From Natrinema pellirubrum DSM 15624 (GTDB lineage Archaea; Halobacteriota; Halobacteria; Halobacteriales; Natrialbaceae): a stretch of DNA of 64,000 nucleotides. The notes under the pieces are model-generated. The model made no database searches, was not told where the DNA came from, and saw only the letters and a program-made list of their open reading frames with translations. Every line of letters begins with the position of its first letter. Position 1 is the first letter of the stretch. A program made the position numbers and the translations under genes. Below, piece by piece: positions 49,382 through 58,812 of the stretch. The DNA lies in the NCBI RefSeq assembly GCF_000230735.2, contig NC_019962.1, forward strand, positions 2,666,001 to 2,730,000. Direction: 5' to 3'.

Positions 49382-49440
49382 GATTGATGTAGTTGTGTTT
49401 ACGGCTGTAGCGTTATTACGGTTGTTCTAGTCGAATCCGG

Positions 49441-50352
49441 TTACGCAGTGCCGTAGACGTCTTCGCGGACCCAGTCGTACCCTTTGTCCTCGAGTTTCTC
49501 GGCGAGTTCGGGACCGCCGCTTTTGGCGATCTGGCCGTCGAGCATCACGTGGACGTGATCGGGCTCGACGTAGTCGAGGATGCGCTGGTAGTGGGTGATC
49601 TGCAGGATGCCGGTGCCCTGCTCGTCGCGCAGGGCGTTGATGCCCTCCGAAACGTCCTGCAGGCGGTCGATGTCGAGCCCGGAGTCGATCTCGTCCAGTA
49701 CGGCGACCGAGGGCTCGAGGATGGCGGCCTGCAGCACTTCGTTTTGCTTCTTCTCGCCGCCGGAGAAGCCGGCGTTGAGATAGCGCTGGGCGAACTTCTC
49801 GTCCATCTCCAGCTGCTCCATCTTCTCCTGGAGGATGCCCTGGAACTCGGCGACGCCGACCTCGCCCTCGTCCGCGGGGCCTTCCATCGGCGAGTTCTCG
49901 AAGCCTTCGTCGTCCTCTTCCGCTTCGTCCTCGCCGTCCTCGTCCTCGAAGAGTTCCTCGCGCTCTTCGATCTTGGCGTTCAGCGCCGTGCGGAGGAAGT
50001 TCGTCATCGTGACGCCCTCGATCTCGGCGGGGTACTGGAAGCCGAGGAAGATCCCGAGCGCGGCACGTTCGTTGGGTTCGAGATCGAGCAGGTTCCAGGT
50101 GCGCTGGTCCTCGTCGATCTCGATGTCCTCGCCGAACTCGTCGTCCTCGAGGTGGAGAAGAACCTCGCCCTCGGTGACCTCGTAGGCGGGATGGCCGGCG
50201 ATGACCTTCGCGGTCGTCGACTTCCCGGAGCCGTTCGGGCCCATCAGGGCGTGGATCTCGCCCGACTGGACCTCGAGGTCGACCCCCTCGAGAATCTGCT
50301 CGTCGCCCTCCGCTACTTCCGCGTGCAGGTTGGATAGTTCGAGACGTGCCAT
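49441..50352 (-). CDS. sufC: Fe-S cluster assembly ATPase SufC
   Basis: This 303-residue ABC-type ATPase has Walker A GPNGSGKST (38-46), signature FSGGEKKQNEV, Walker B SVAVLDEIDSGLDID and the switch His in ITHYQRIL. A halophile-specific acidic insert (EEREELFEDEDGEDEAEEDD) lies between Walker A and signature, longer than in bacteria. It drives SufB-SufD cluster assembly. It is the first gene of sufCBD. Its promoter has a TATA-like CTTATTTT (complement of 50429-50438) and a 16-bp palindrome near the expected start of transcription. Confidence 0.95.
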   Translation of the reverse strand: MARLELSNLHAEVAEGDEQILEGVDLEVQSGEIHALMGPNGSGKSTTAKVIAGHPAYEVTEGEVLLHLEDDEFGEDIEIDEDQRTWNLLDLEPNERAALGIFLGFQYPAEIEGVTMTNFLRTALNAKIEEREELFEDEDGEDEAEEDDEGFENSPMEGPADEGEVGVAEFQGILQEKMEQLEMDEKFAQRYLNAGFSGGEKKQNEVLQAAILEPSVAVLDEIDSGLDIDRLQDVSEGINALRDEQGTGILQITHYQRILDYVEPDHVHVMLDGQIAKSGGPELAEKLEDKGYDWVREDVYGTA

Positions 50353-50399
50353 AGTACTCTGTCACTCGAACGATGGGCCGTATGACTGATAACGGTTTC

Positions 50400-50415
50400 G
50401 TATCCAATTGGATAC
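50400..50415. promoter_or_regulatory. Perfect 16-bp palindrome at the suf promoter
   Basis: GTATCCAATTGGATAC is a perfect palindrome. It overlaps the predicted transcription start of sufCBD (about 50406), just downstream of the TATA at about 50429-50438 and 48 bp before the sufC ATG. The place and symmetry suit a repressor operator. Confidence 0.6.
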
Positions 50416-50624
50416 AGTCCTGCATTAGCAAAATAAGTTTCCCATTCGAAAACCAGCCTTTGGGTAGATGGAGAAATACCGCCATATAGACCCCTATTCC
50501 CCGATGGGATCGGCAGGGCCACAGGAACGGATTACGGGGCTGTTCGAACCCCGAAGACGGCGGGAAAACTCGTCGGAACGGCTGCGATAAGAAGCGACGA
50601 CCGGGACCGAAGCGTCCCGACGTG
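50416..50624. other. Region between suf and polB
   Basis: It contains the minus-strand TATA element for suf (about 50429-50438) and no credible gene. Bases 50517-50624 hold only the 3' flank of polB and no clear terminator structure. Confidence 0.4.
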
Positions 50625-53600
50625 CTACATAAAGGAGTCGAGACCTTTCTGTTCCTGGCCGTTTTTCACTTCGTCCCAGGAGATGTCCAGTGCTTCGAGG
50701 ATGCGCTCGATCGGCCCCTGCAAGGTCTTCTCGAGCATCTTCTCGTAGTCGACCGCGAACGCCTCGGGGATCTGGTCCTCGTACTCGAAACAGATCACGT
50801 CGGGATCGCGCTTGAACGCACCGTAGAGCGGGTCAGTCCGGGCGTCGAACCCTTCCTCCGCCTCGAGCCGTTCGAAGAACGATGGATCGACCCGCTCGAG
50901 ATAGAGTCGCTTGGGCTTGCTGCCCCGCTGGAAGTTGGTGCCGAGCAGCAGGTTGGCATACTTGGCGCCGCGGACCTGTGCCGTGTCGGTGTCGTAGTTG
51001 TCGAGTCGCTTGCCGATCCCGCCGGGGATGGCGATCTCCTCGAGGGAGATCTCGCCCGCCAACACGTCTTCGATGACGCCGTTGACGTACTCCTTGGCAC
51101 CCTCGATGTCGCCCTCGCGGACGATCATCTCGATGACGCGGTGCTGGACCTCCTTGGTGATCGGTGCGATATCGGACCGCTGGTACTCGAAGCCGACGAT
51201 GTCGACGTCGTTGACGTCCTTGCCTTCCTTCCAGGTGATGTGGCCCGCGTAGCGTTTCTTCTTGCCCGCCTGGAAGAACCGCCGGTAGAGCTTCTCGAAC
51301 TCGATCTGGAAGCGATGGAACTCAGCGTTCAGATCGTCTTTCGCGAAGTCGTCGTAGCGGCCGTTGATGTACTCCTCGATCTCAAAGGACTGCTCGAGAG
51401 CCTCTTCCTTGGGCACGTCGGGGCCCAACTCGAGCATGACGCTGTCCGTGTCCCCGTAGGTGACTTGGTAGTCCAGTTCCTGTGCGGCCGAGTCAGTAAA
51501 CTCGATGACTTCGCGACCGGTGGCGGTGATCGCCGAGGCGGCCTCCTTGTCGTAGAGCCGGAACTGCTCCCAGCCGGAGACGCCGTACAGCGACTGACCG
51601 ACGAACTGGAACTTCCCGTTTCGACCTGCGAGCAGCGTGTGATTATCCTCGACAGTGACACAGTAGACGCCGTTTTCGGCCGTGCTTCGGGAGGAACTCC
51701 GGTGCATCCGAAGCGTATTCTTCGACTCTTCAGTAACGTAGATCCGCCACGTGCCGCTGTCTCGACTGTAGTTGGCCGTTAAACCAAGGTGCGCACAGAG
51801 TCGAAGGACATCATCTCGAAGCCGGTCGCTGGATGTGGAGTAGCGCCATGAATTTACCTGACGGTCGCCATCGCCGTCGATGAGTCCCTCGAGGAACCGT
51901 CGTTTCTGTCGGCGACTGCAATCGAAGACGAACTCCGGGATTCGCTTCTCGAAGCTCCCGTCCCCACAGAGAGACCGCAGCAGATTACCGAGAAGCTTCG
52001 ACGTGACCGAATACGAACGGTCGTCGACGTAGTAGTCGAATCCCATATCGTCGAGTAGTTCGCCGATCGTCGCGTGGTGATTACCACCCCCATCGGTCAT
52101 GGGGAGTTTTTCCTGTGCAAGTTGTATTTTCGTCGCCGATCCACGGAAGTTCTCGCCGAACTGCTTGTCTTCAGACGTGTAGACGTTCCCCTCCGTCACG
52201 AACCATGCCAGCAGGTCGAGGAAGTCATCGCCATCGTACGTCCGTGGAATCCACTTCCGGCCGGATTCTCGGTGGACGAAGCTCGTCTCACAGACACTTT
52301 CGATATATTCACGGTGTTCTTCGAACTCCTCGGCAGTGAAGACGTACCCCGTTTTCCCGATATCGGCCTTCGGAACACGACGGGGAGTCCAACCGAGTTC
52401 TGCGGTGAACGTCCGACCATGAACCGACGGTCGGACCCAAACCTCGTATTCACCGTCTATCAGTTCCGTGAGATCGACTTCCGCTAGTTCCTCTCCGCCG
52501 GGCCCGTCCCAATCGTGTGGTAGCTCGTAGTTCGTTGCTCGGTCGAGGTCCCCGGCCTCGACGAACCCGTATTCGTCCTCGGTGATCCCGTTCGTCTCGT
52601 TCTTGCGGACGAGCATCCGGTGGTTCGGCGTAACGCGGAAGTCGATTTTGCTCGTCTCGATGTCTATTAGGTCACCGTCGTAGTCGGGATAGTCGTGCGT
52701 TTCGACGACGGGCTTAACCTCTAGTTCTTCCGTCTCCGGATCGAGTGAATACACCTCGTCACCGACCTCGAGGTCGGTGATATCGCGAACGCCGTTCGGA
52801 GTCAAGACCTCCGTATCCGGCGTAAAGCAGTTCATGATGACCTTTACCGCGCCCTGCTGACGGTCGTACTGTTCGTACTCTGGCGAGCCGGGTTCGTGCT
52901 GGTCTCGCAGTTCCTTTTTCTCCTCGCGCTCGGCGAGCAGTTCCGTGATCATCTCGCGGTTGACGCCGTCGGGTTCCTTCCGGAAGTGGGTCCCCGTCGG
53001 CGCAACGTAGGTCTCCCCGTCGTACTCGTCGGGGTCGACTTTCGTTTCCGGGGAGGCGTTGATCGTCGTCATACACATCGGGTACAGCGACTTCAGGTCC
53101 AGTACGGTGACGTTCTCCTTGACGCCCGTGATGGGCTCGAACACCGCGCCACCCTCGTATTCCTCGCCGGCCTCCTGTTGGCCCTTCGAGGGCAGCGCGA
53201 AGCGGCCGTGGGCCTCATGGAGGACGTACATGTCGACCGCATCGCCCGGCGTCGGCGCGTCCTCGAGTTTGCAGCCGACGAACGCCCGGACTTCGTCCCA
53301 GAAGGGGATGATCTCCTGCTGGCGGTCGAGTTCGACACAGAGTTCGACGTCCCGGAGGTTGTACGCGAGCAGTTGGGTCGGGTCCTCCTCCCAGAGGTCG
53401 CCGATATCGCCGGCGTAGCGTTCCTTGCCGACGCCCAGCTCCGCCTCGCCGACGGCGTCGAGCCGGTAGGAATCCAGCTCGGAGAAGACCATCCGCTGAT
53501 AGCCATAGAGCAGGTCGAAGACGACGCGACCCTTGATGTCCGGGCCGCCCCAGTTGCTGCGCCAGACCTCGTCGACGCGTGAGAGCCGATCGATCGAGAG

Positions 53601-54590
53601 GTCGTACTCGTGGTGGGACCCGGCGAGTTCCTCGAGTCGGTCGAGGAAATAGGGCGCGTCGAAGTCCTCGAAGTTCCAGCCGGTCAGGACGTCGGGGTCG
53701 GTCTCGTCGACGTACTCGATGAAGGCCTCGAGCATGGCCTCCTCTTCCTCGAAACTGCGGACCTCGTGGTCGATCTCGCCCTCGATCGGGTCGTAGTCGT
53801 CGATCTCGGCCGGAGTCTCGCCGTCGCCGATCGGGGCCTCGTAGAGCCACATCACGTACTCGTCGCGGTAGGAGTCGTGGCTGGTGAGACAGACGATCGG
53901 CTCCTCGCCGTCCTCGGGAAAGCCCGACCGGTCGTCGACCTCGATGTCGAAGGTGTTGATGCGGGGGTCGGCGTCGACGTCGACCGGTTCGACCTCGTCG
54001 TGGGGGACGACCAGCGAGTCGTCCTCGGCCCGTCGTTCGGGTACCCGCATTCCGCTGCGGATGTCCTTGTCGATCAGAAAGCGGTTCGGGAACAGGATAT
54101 CGGCTTCGTAGTGTTCGAAGTCGTCGCGGACCTGCCCGACGTCGCGGGGGGTCTGGCCGAAGATTTTGGTGAGTCTCTCCCCCCGGATGCTCTCGTAGGG
54201 GTCGCCGTCGTGGTCGTACTCCCTGCTGCCGGTCAGTCGGTCGTACTCTTCCGCCGGCGGTCGCTCGAGGCTCTCCGTCGGCGCGTAGAAGTAGGGTTTG
54301 AAACCGACGATCTGGACGTGTTCGAGTTCCTCATCGGGGGTACGCCCGAACACGTGCATGATGGGTCGTTCCTCGTCGCCGTAGCCGACGATGGTGTAGT
54401 CGACCTGCATCACGGCGAGTTCGAGGTCGCCCTCGGATTCGGGGAGGGTTTCCTCGACGACGTCGATCACCTCCGCGGCGTCGCTACCGCCGTTGCCGGC
54501 GACGGCGACGGCCTCTTCCTCCGGCCGGTCGTCGGCTGCCTCGGAGTCGCCGCCGAACTCCGTGAGTCCGGTCTGGCCCGCCTCAGTCAT
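50625..54590 (-). CDS. polB: DNA polymerase B family with an intein
   Basis: The open frame has 1321 residues; removal of the 412-residue intein leaves 909, normal for archaeal family B replicative polymerases. Exonuclease motifs are FDIEVD (Asp215, Glu217), WNFEDFDAPYF and YNLRDVELCV. Polymerase motif A is DLKSLYPMCMTTINASPETK, and motif C is YGDTDSVMLE. The intein sits between VIMN and SLYGV, within the conserved motif B-type helix. ATG 54590 follows a TATA-like TTTTTATCC by about 25 bp, so the message is nearly leaderless. The N-terminus is acidic and disordered. It is the last gene of no obvious operon. Confidence 0.96.
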   Translation of the reverse strand: MTEAGQTGLTEFGGDSEAADDRPEEEAVAVAGNGGSDAAEVIDVVEETLPESEGDLELAVMQVDYTIVGYGDEERPIMHVFGRTPDEELEHVQIVGFKPYFYAPTESLERPPAEEYDRLTGSREYDHDGDPYESIRGERLTKIFGQTPRDVGQVRDDFEHYEADILFPNRFLIDKDIRSGMRVPERRAEDDSLVVPHDEVEPVDVDADPRINTFDIEVDDRSGFPEDGEEPIVCLTSHDSYRDEYVMWLYEAPIGDGETPAEIDDYDPIEGEIDHEVRSFEEEEAMLEAFIEYVDETDPDVLTGWNFEDFDAPYFLDRLEELAGSHHEYDLSIDRLSRVDEVWRSNWGGPDIKGRVVFDLLYGYQRMVFSELDSYRLDAVGEAELGVGKERYAGDIGDLWEEDPTQLLAYNLRDVELCVELDRQQEIIPFWDEVRAFVGCKLEDAPTPGDAVDMYVLHEAHGRFALPSKGQQEAGEEYEGGAVFEPITGVKENVTVLDLKSLYPMCMTTINASPETKVDPDEYDGETYVAPTGTHFRKEPDGVNREMITELLAEREEKKELRDQHEPGSPEYEQYDRQQGAVKVIMNCFTPDTEVLTPNGVRDITDLEVGDEVYSLDPETEELEVKPVVETHDYPDYDGDLIDIETSKIDFRVTPNHRMLVRKNETNGITEDEYGFVEAGDLDRATNYELPHDWDGPGGEELAEVDLTELIDGEYEVWVRPSVHGRTFTAELGWTPRRVPKADIGKTGYVFTAEEFEEHREYIESVCETSFVHRESGRKWIPRTYDGDDFLDLLAWFVTEGNVYTSEDKQFGENFRGSATKIQLAQEKLPMTDGGGNHHATIGELLDDMGFDYYVDDRSYSVTSKLLGNLLRSLCGDGSFEKRIPEFVFDCSRRQKRRFLEGLIDGDGDRQVNSWRYSTSSDRLRDDVLRLCAHLGLTANYSRDSGTWRIYVTEESKNTLRMHRSSSRSTAENGVYCVTVEDNHTLLAGRNGKFQFVGQSLYGVSGWEQFRLYDKEAASAITATGREVIEFTDSAAQELDYQVTYGDTDSVMLELGPDVPKEEALEQSFEIEEYINGRYDDFAKDDLNAEFHRFQIEFEKLYRRFFQAGKKKRYAGHITWKEGKDVNDVDIVGFEYQRSDIAPITKEVQHRVIEMIVREGDIEGAKEYVNGVIEDVLAGEISLEEIAIPGGIGKRLDNYDTDTAQVRGAKYANLLLGTNFQRGSKPKRLYLERVDPSFFERLEAEEGFDARTDPLYGAFKRDPDVICFEYEDQIPEAFAVDYEKMLEKTLQGPIERILEALDISWDEVKNGQEQKGLDSFM
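51594..52829 (-). other. PolB intein with LAGLIDADG homing endonuclease
   Basis: This is a 412-residue self-splicing insert (host residues 588-999). It starts Cys (CFTPDTEVLTPNG), with block B Thr/His in TPNH (67-70). Two dodecapeptide motifs, LLAWFVTEG (206-214) and LEGLIDGDG (313-321), mark a homing endonuclease. The C-terminal blocks read VTVEDNHTLLAGRNGKFQFV then GQ, followed by extein Ser. The last residues are Gly-Gln instead of the usual His-Asn, so splicing would go through Gln cyclisation. Both domains look complete. Confidence 0.93.
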
Positions 54591-54793
54591 GGTACTCCGG
54601 TTGGCAGTCGCCGGATAAAAACCCCTGCAATCCCCGCCCGCGAAGGGCTCGCGGCGGGTCGTTCGGAAGGGGGCGGCCATTGCGAACAGTCACGCGCAGG
54701 ACACGGTCTCATCGGACCAGCGAGACGGCGTTCGAGGGAACACTTGCGGGGGCAACAAGACATATAACGTGGTAACACTTAGCATGCGTTCAG

Positions 54794-54979
54794 GTGATCG
54801 ATGTGTCCACCTACCTAAACGACGACGCGACGGACCGGCGCGAACCGAGTAGCCAGCCGGCGGGGACTGCGACCATCGAGTCCTACGAGACCGAGGACGG
54901 CGTCGTCTTCTATGACGCCGAGAACCCGCTCGCCTGGGTGGAAACCTCCCGGACGCTTACCCTCTCAGAACTGGCCTGA
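54794..54979 (+). CDS. Small haloarchaeal protein, unknown function
   Basis: This 61-residue acidic protein (or 58 from GTG 54803) ends with the conserved-looking block TIESYETEDGVVFYDAENPL then AWVETSRTLTLSELA. It has no membrane segment or metal motif. A TATA-like ACATATAACG about 30 bp before GTG 54794 suggests a leaderless message. Such short proteins are common and conserved in haloarchaea, but I know no function. The TGA stop forms part of the next inverted-repeat element. Confidence 0.7.
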   Translation: MIDVSTYLNDDATDRREPSSQPAGTATIESYETEDGVVFYDAENPLAWVETSRTLTLSELA

Positions 54980-55059
54980 TACGGTCCGTTGTACCGAGCC
55001 CGGTGCAACCGCAAGGCGGTCGGGGTTGCACCGTAAATGACGTACAACAGGCCGTATGA
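54977..55059. repeat. Nested inverted-repeat element starting in a stop codon (copy 2)
   Basis: The outer arm ATACGGTCCGTTGTAC (54979-54994) pairs with GTACAACAGGCCGTAT (55042-55057) at 14 of 16. The inner GGTGCAACC (55002-55010) pairs perfectly with GGTTGCACC (55024-55032). The first triplet TGA is the upstream stop, as at 21916 and 36987. Confidence 0.7.
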
Positions 55060-55108
55060 ACCGGCCGCGAAGCGAACGCTTTTCCTTCCGCTGCCCGACG
55101 GTTCGCGT

Positions 55109-55651
55109 GTGGTCTTCGACCGGACCGAGAACGAACCCGAGGAGTGGGACCCCGAAGAGGAGTACTACGACCCCGACAGCGACGGGTTGACCATCCCACA
55201 GGTGTCGGGAGACGACGGTCCGGACGATCTCGATGACCTCTCGAGCGCGATCGAACCCCCCGAAGTGGAGATGGGGGAAACGGACGCATCCGCGGACCTC
55301 CTCCAGACCTTCTGGGCGCTCGTGTTGGTTCTCAACGCCGCCGTTCTGGCCGTCTCGCTTGGGTCCCTCATGCTGGTGTTCGAGGGAGGCTCGACACACG
55401 CGGTTGCACTGGTCGTCGCCGGCGTGGTACTGTTCGGGTTCGCCGTCCGGCGCTACCGGCGGTTTCGCGATGGGGCCGACGAACCCGACGAGGCCGATCC
55501 CGACCCGTCATCGGACTCCGACGGGGGAGAGTCTGGCGCTGCGGTGGAGGCCGACGGCCAGCCGGCCGAGACGGCATCCGACGACGCGGCCGAAACTACT
55601 TCAGGGTCGGTGACCCAACGCCAGTCACCGAACGGAAACGACCGCTCATGA
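55109..55651 (+). CDS. Haloarchaeal two-helix membrane protein, unknown function
   Basis: This 180-residue protein runs from GTG 55109 (MVFDRTENEPEEWDPEEEYY). An acidic N-terminal stretch of about 65 residues precedes two hydrophobic helices (LLQTFWALVLVLNAAVLAVS and HAVALVVAGVVLFGFAV), then a basic cytoplasmic loop RRYRRFRDG and an acidic low-complexity tail. The upstream ATG 55037 lies in the inverted-repeat element and gives a non-acidic extension, so it is less likely. It overlaps the next gene by ATGA and is coupled to it. Confidence 0.75.
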   Translation: MVFDRTENEPEEWDPEEEYYDPDSDGLTIPQVSGDDGPDDLDDLSSAIEPPEVEMGETDASADLLQTFWALVLVLNAAVLAVSLGSLMLVFEGGSTHAVALVVAGVVLFGFAVRRYRRFRDGADEPDEADPDPSSDSDGGESGAAVEADGQPAETASDDAAETTSGSVTQRQSPNGNDRS

Positions 55652-56106
55652 ACACAGTCGAGGACGATACCGGAAAGCGGTACCTGCTTCGCAAACGCTC
55701 CGAGGGCGCGAGCCTGGTCCGCGATCCCGAAACCGGCAACGAGTGTTACATCCGAAACGACCGCCTCGAGGCCGTCGATCAAACGGCCCTCGAGACGGCA
55801 GCACAAAGCGTCCCAGACCCGGTTCTTACCCTCCTGACGAACGTTCACGACGCGGAGACGCTTGGCCTCCTCATCGAACTCACCGAGCGGGGGCCGCTCG
55901 GGGTCCGGACCCTGCTCGACGCCTACGACTTCTGCGAGAGCGACCTGCACGGCCGCCTGACGGTCCTCTCGGCCGCCGGCCTGCTCGAGGAGACCGAGGT
56001 CGCGGGGGAACGCGGGTATCGAGTGACCGCAGACTGCGAGACGGCGCTCGAGACGATCCGACCGACCGTCGACTCGACGGCCGAGTCGGATGACGACACC
56101 GCCTGA
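55648..56106 (+). CDS. Helix-turn-helix-type haloarchaeal protein
   Basis: This 152-residue protein has a short beta N-terminus (KRYLLRKRSEGASLVRDPET) and a C-terminal winged-helix-like part (AETLGLLIELTERGPLGVRT, AYDFCESDLHGRLTVLSAAG, LLEETEVAGERGYRVTADCE). It probably binds DNA, with targets unknown. It starts inside the preceding membrane-protein gene (ATGA, 55648-55651), so the pair is co-expressed. It is convergent with rad50. Confidence 0.75.
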   Translation: MNTVEDDTGKRYLLRKRSEGASLVRDPETGNECYIRNDRLEAVDQTALETAAQSVPDPVLTLLTNVHDAETLGLLIELTERGPLGVRTLLDAYDFCESDLHGRLTVLSAAGLLEETEVAGERGYRVTADCETALETIRPTVDSTAESDDDTA

Positions 56107-56124
56107 GCGGGCGGTCCCGTTTCC

Positions 56125-58812
56125 TCAGTCCGACGCGAGCAGTTCCGACTCGGGCGGCTGGCCTCGCTCGAGTCGCGAGCGGTTCGACGTGGCGTCCTTT
56201 TCGACGCGGACGAGCGAGTCGGCCGCGCCGACGAGTTCCTCGTCGTGGCTGACGACGACGATCTGTTCGACGCCGAAGTCGTTGCGCATCGACTCGATCA
56301 GCGAGACCAGTTGCGTGACGTGGCCCGAATCGAGGAAGACCGTCGGCTCGTCTAAGATCAGCGGCGGCATCGGTGCCGATCCCTCGACGCCCTCCGCGAG
56401 CAGCCGGTAGATCGCACACCGCAGACTGAGGTTGAACAGCGCCCGCTCGCCGCCCGAGAGCTGTTCGGGTTCGAGGGCCTCGCCGTCCTTCTGATAGACC
56501 GTCAATCGATAGTCGCCGTCCAGATCGATCGCGGCGTAGGAATCGTTCTGATAGACCAGTTCGAACGTCTCGTTGAGCAATCGCTCTAACGTCTCGACGT
56601 TGCGCTGGCGCAGTTCCGCGCGCAACTCGCCGTAGGTGGTCTGGAGCGTCTCGGCCTCCTCGTACAGCGACTCGAGACGCTCACACCGTTCTTCGACGGT
56701 TTCGAGTTCCTCGCGTCGTTCCTCGAGTTCCGCGAGTTCGTTCTCGGCGGCACCGATCGCGTTCTGAATCTCGTCGCGCTGGGCCTCGAGTTCGTCGAGT
56801 TTCCCGTCGACCTTGTCGATGTACTGCTCGGCGTTGGCCTTGTCCTCGCGGGCGGTCTCGACGCGGTCCTCGTCGAACTCCGACTCGAGGTCGCGCTTGC
56901 GGTCGCGCTTTTCCGAGAGCGTCTCGCGGCGCTCGTCGTTCATCGTCTCCCAGTCGGCTCGCCGCTCGCGCAGGTTCTCGATCTCCGTCTCGAGAGCGGC
57001 CTGCTCGTCGGTGATCTCCGAGATTCGCTCGAGCGTCTCGAGCGTCTCTTTGATCTCCCCCCGCTCGGTGTTGATTTCGCCGAGTTCCGCCCGGGCATCG
57101 GCGACCTCGTCCTCGCGGTCTGTGGCTGCCGCCCGTTTCTCCTCGGCCTCGGCCTCGTACTCCTCGGCGTCGTCACGGAGCCGATCGCGCTGCTCGCGCC
57201 GGTCCGCGAGGCTCTCGCGTTTTTCCGCGAGCAGTTGTTCGATGTTGTCCCGGTTTTCCTCGAGCCGGTCGACCCGCCGCTCGGCGTCTCGCAGTTCCTC
57301 GGCGCGATCGATCCGCTCGTCTATCTCGTCGCGCTCGGTCTCGAGAGTCGCCCGCTCGGCTTCGAGGTCGGCGAGTTCCTCCCGGCGATCACCCAGGACA
57401 TCCACGTGCGGTGAGTCCTCGACCGGCTGGCCGCACTCGGGACACTTCCCTTCCTCGAGCAGTCGTTCGCCATCCTCGATCGCGTTCTCGGCAGTCCTGA
57501 TATCGGCGGTGACGTCGTTGATTCGCGACACCAGTTCGTCGCGCTCGGTCTCGAGGTCCTCGAGGTATGATTCGGCCGCGCCGAACTCGACCGGCGCGTC
57601 GTCGAACGTCGCCTGCGCGGATTCGATGTCGTCGTCGAGGTCGTCGAGTTTCGCCTCGCGATCCGCGATGGCTGCCTCGTCGGCCTCGATCTGTTCCTCG
57701 AGGTCGTCGGCCTCCTTCCGGGCCGCTTCGGCGTTTTCCTCGAGGTCGTCGGCCTCCTCACGGAGCCGCTCGACCTCGTTGTTCCCCTCCGTGATCGTCA
57801 CGCGAACGTCTTCGAGTTCGTCCCGGAGTTCCTCGTCGCGGTCCTCGAGGTCGTCGATGTGGTCCTGAACCACTGTTTCGTCGGGTTCGTCGACCTCGAG
57901 ATCGACGGCCGCAACGAGGTCGGCGCGCTCGTCTGCGAGTTCCTCGCGTCGGTCTCGGATCTCGCTGATCTCGTCGCCGGCCTCGTCGCGCTTGCGCTCG
58001 GTGTCGCTGATCTTCGAGCGCAACTCCTCGATCTCCTCGTCGAGCGTTGCGATCTCCTCGCGGGTCTCCTCGTGACGTTCGAGGACGTCCACCGCGGCTT
58101 CCAGGGTTTCTTGGGCCTGCTCGCGCTGTGTCTCGTAGTGATCGATCTCCTCTGTGACGTCGTTCCGGTTGGACTCGAGGCTGTTCAACCGCTCGTGGAG
58201 GTCCTTCTTTTCTTTCTCCTGAACCTTTCGTCGGACGTTTTCGAGGATCTCCCGCTGGCCGTCGAGTACCGTTTTGACGCCGAGTCGGGCCTCGCTGGCC
58301 CGCTCGCGGTAGTCCTCGAGCGCGCCCAGTTGGAGGAGGTCGTCGATCATGTCCTGGCGGTCGCTCGGCGAGGCGTGGATGAGCTTGTTGACCTCGCCCT
58401 GGCGGACGTACGCGCAGTTGACGAACGCCTCGGCGTCCATCCGCAGGAGTTCCGTGACTTCGCGGCGGACGTCGCGGGCCCCCTCGATCGTCTCCATTGG
58501 CGTCTCGAGGACGCACTTGGTCGTAGTCGCGCGGTCGCCGCGCAGTTTGAGCCGGCGCTCAATGTGGTACTCGTGGCCGTCGTGGGTGAACCAGAGTTCG
58601 ACCTCGGCCTCCTCCTCGCCGGTCGTGATCACGTCGTCGAGGGTGCGGTCGTCCAAGGCCTTCGAGCCGTAGAGCGCGAAGAAGACCGCCTCGAGCAGCG
58701 TCGACTTCCCGCTGCCGTTGACGCCGTGGACGACGGTGACCCCGCGCTCGAGCGTCAGGTCGGCGTCGCCGTAACACTTGAAATTCAGCAGGCGAACGCG
58801 GTCGACCCTCAC
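56125..58812 (-). CDS. rad50: DNA double-strand break repair ATPase Rad50
   Basis: This 895-residue SMC-like protein has N-terminal Walker A VNGSGKST (31-38), two long coiled-coil arms with the zinc hook CPECGQP at the apex (Cys457, Cys460), and C-terminal signature [14 protein letters not shown], Walker [20 protein letters not shown] and D-loop. It works with Mre11 in detecting and processing DNA ends. Its ATG (58812) overlaps the mre11 stop (58809-58812), so the pair is coupled as mre11-rad50. Confidence 0.96.
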   Translation of the reverse strand: MRVDRVRLLNFKCYGDADLTLERGVTVVHGVNGSGKSTLLEAVFFALYGSKALDDRTLDDVITTGEEEAEVELWFTHDGHEYHIERRLKLRGDRATTTKCVLETPMETIEGARDVRREVTELLRMDAEAFVNCAYVRQGEVNKLIHASPSDRQDMIDDLLQLGALEDYRERASEARLGVKTVLDGQREILENVRRKVQEKEKKDLHERLNSLESNRNDVTEEIDHYETQREQAQETLEAAVDVLERHEETREEIATLDEEIEELRSKISDTERKRDEAGDEISEIRDRREELADERADLVAAVDLEVDEPDETVVQDHIDDLEDRDEELRDELEDVRVTITEGNNEVERLREEADDLEENAEAARKEADDLEEQIEADEAAIADREAKLDDLDDDIESAQATFDDAPVEFGAAESYLEDLETERDELVSRINDVTADIRTAENAIEDGERLLEEGKCPECGQPVEDSPHVDVLGDRREELADLEAERATLETERDEIDERIDRAEELRDAERRVDRLEENRDNIEQLLAEKRESLADRREQRDRLRDDAEEYEAEAEEKRAAATDREDEVADARAELGEINTERGEIKETLETLERISEITDEQAALETEIENLRERRADWETMNDERRETLSEKRDRKRDLESEFDEDRVETAREDKANAEQYIDKVDGKLDELEAQRDEIQNAIGAAENELAELEERREELETVEERCERLESLYEEAETLQTTYGELRAELRQRNVETLERLLNETFELVYQNDSYAAIDLDGDYRLTVYQKDGEALEPEQLSGGERALFNLSLRCAIYRLLAEGVEGSAPMPPLILDEPTVFLDSGHVTQLVSLIESMRNDFGVEQIVVVSHDEELVGAADSLVRVEKDATSNRSRLERGQPPESELLASD

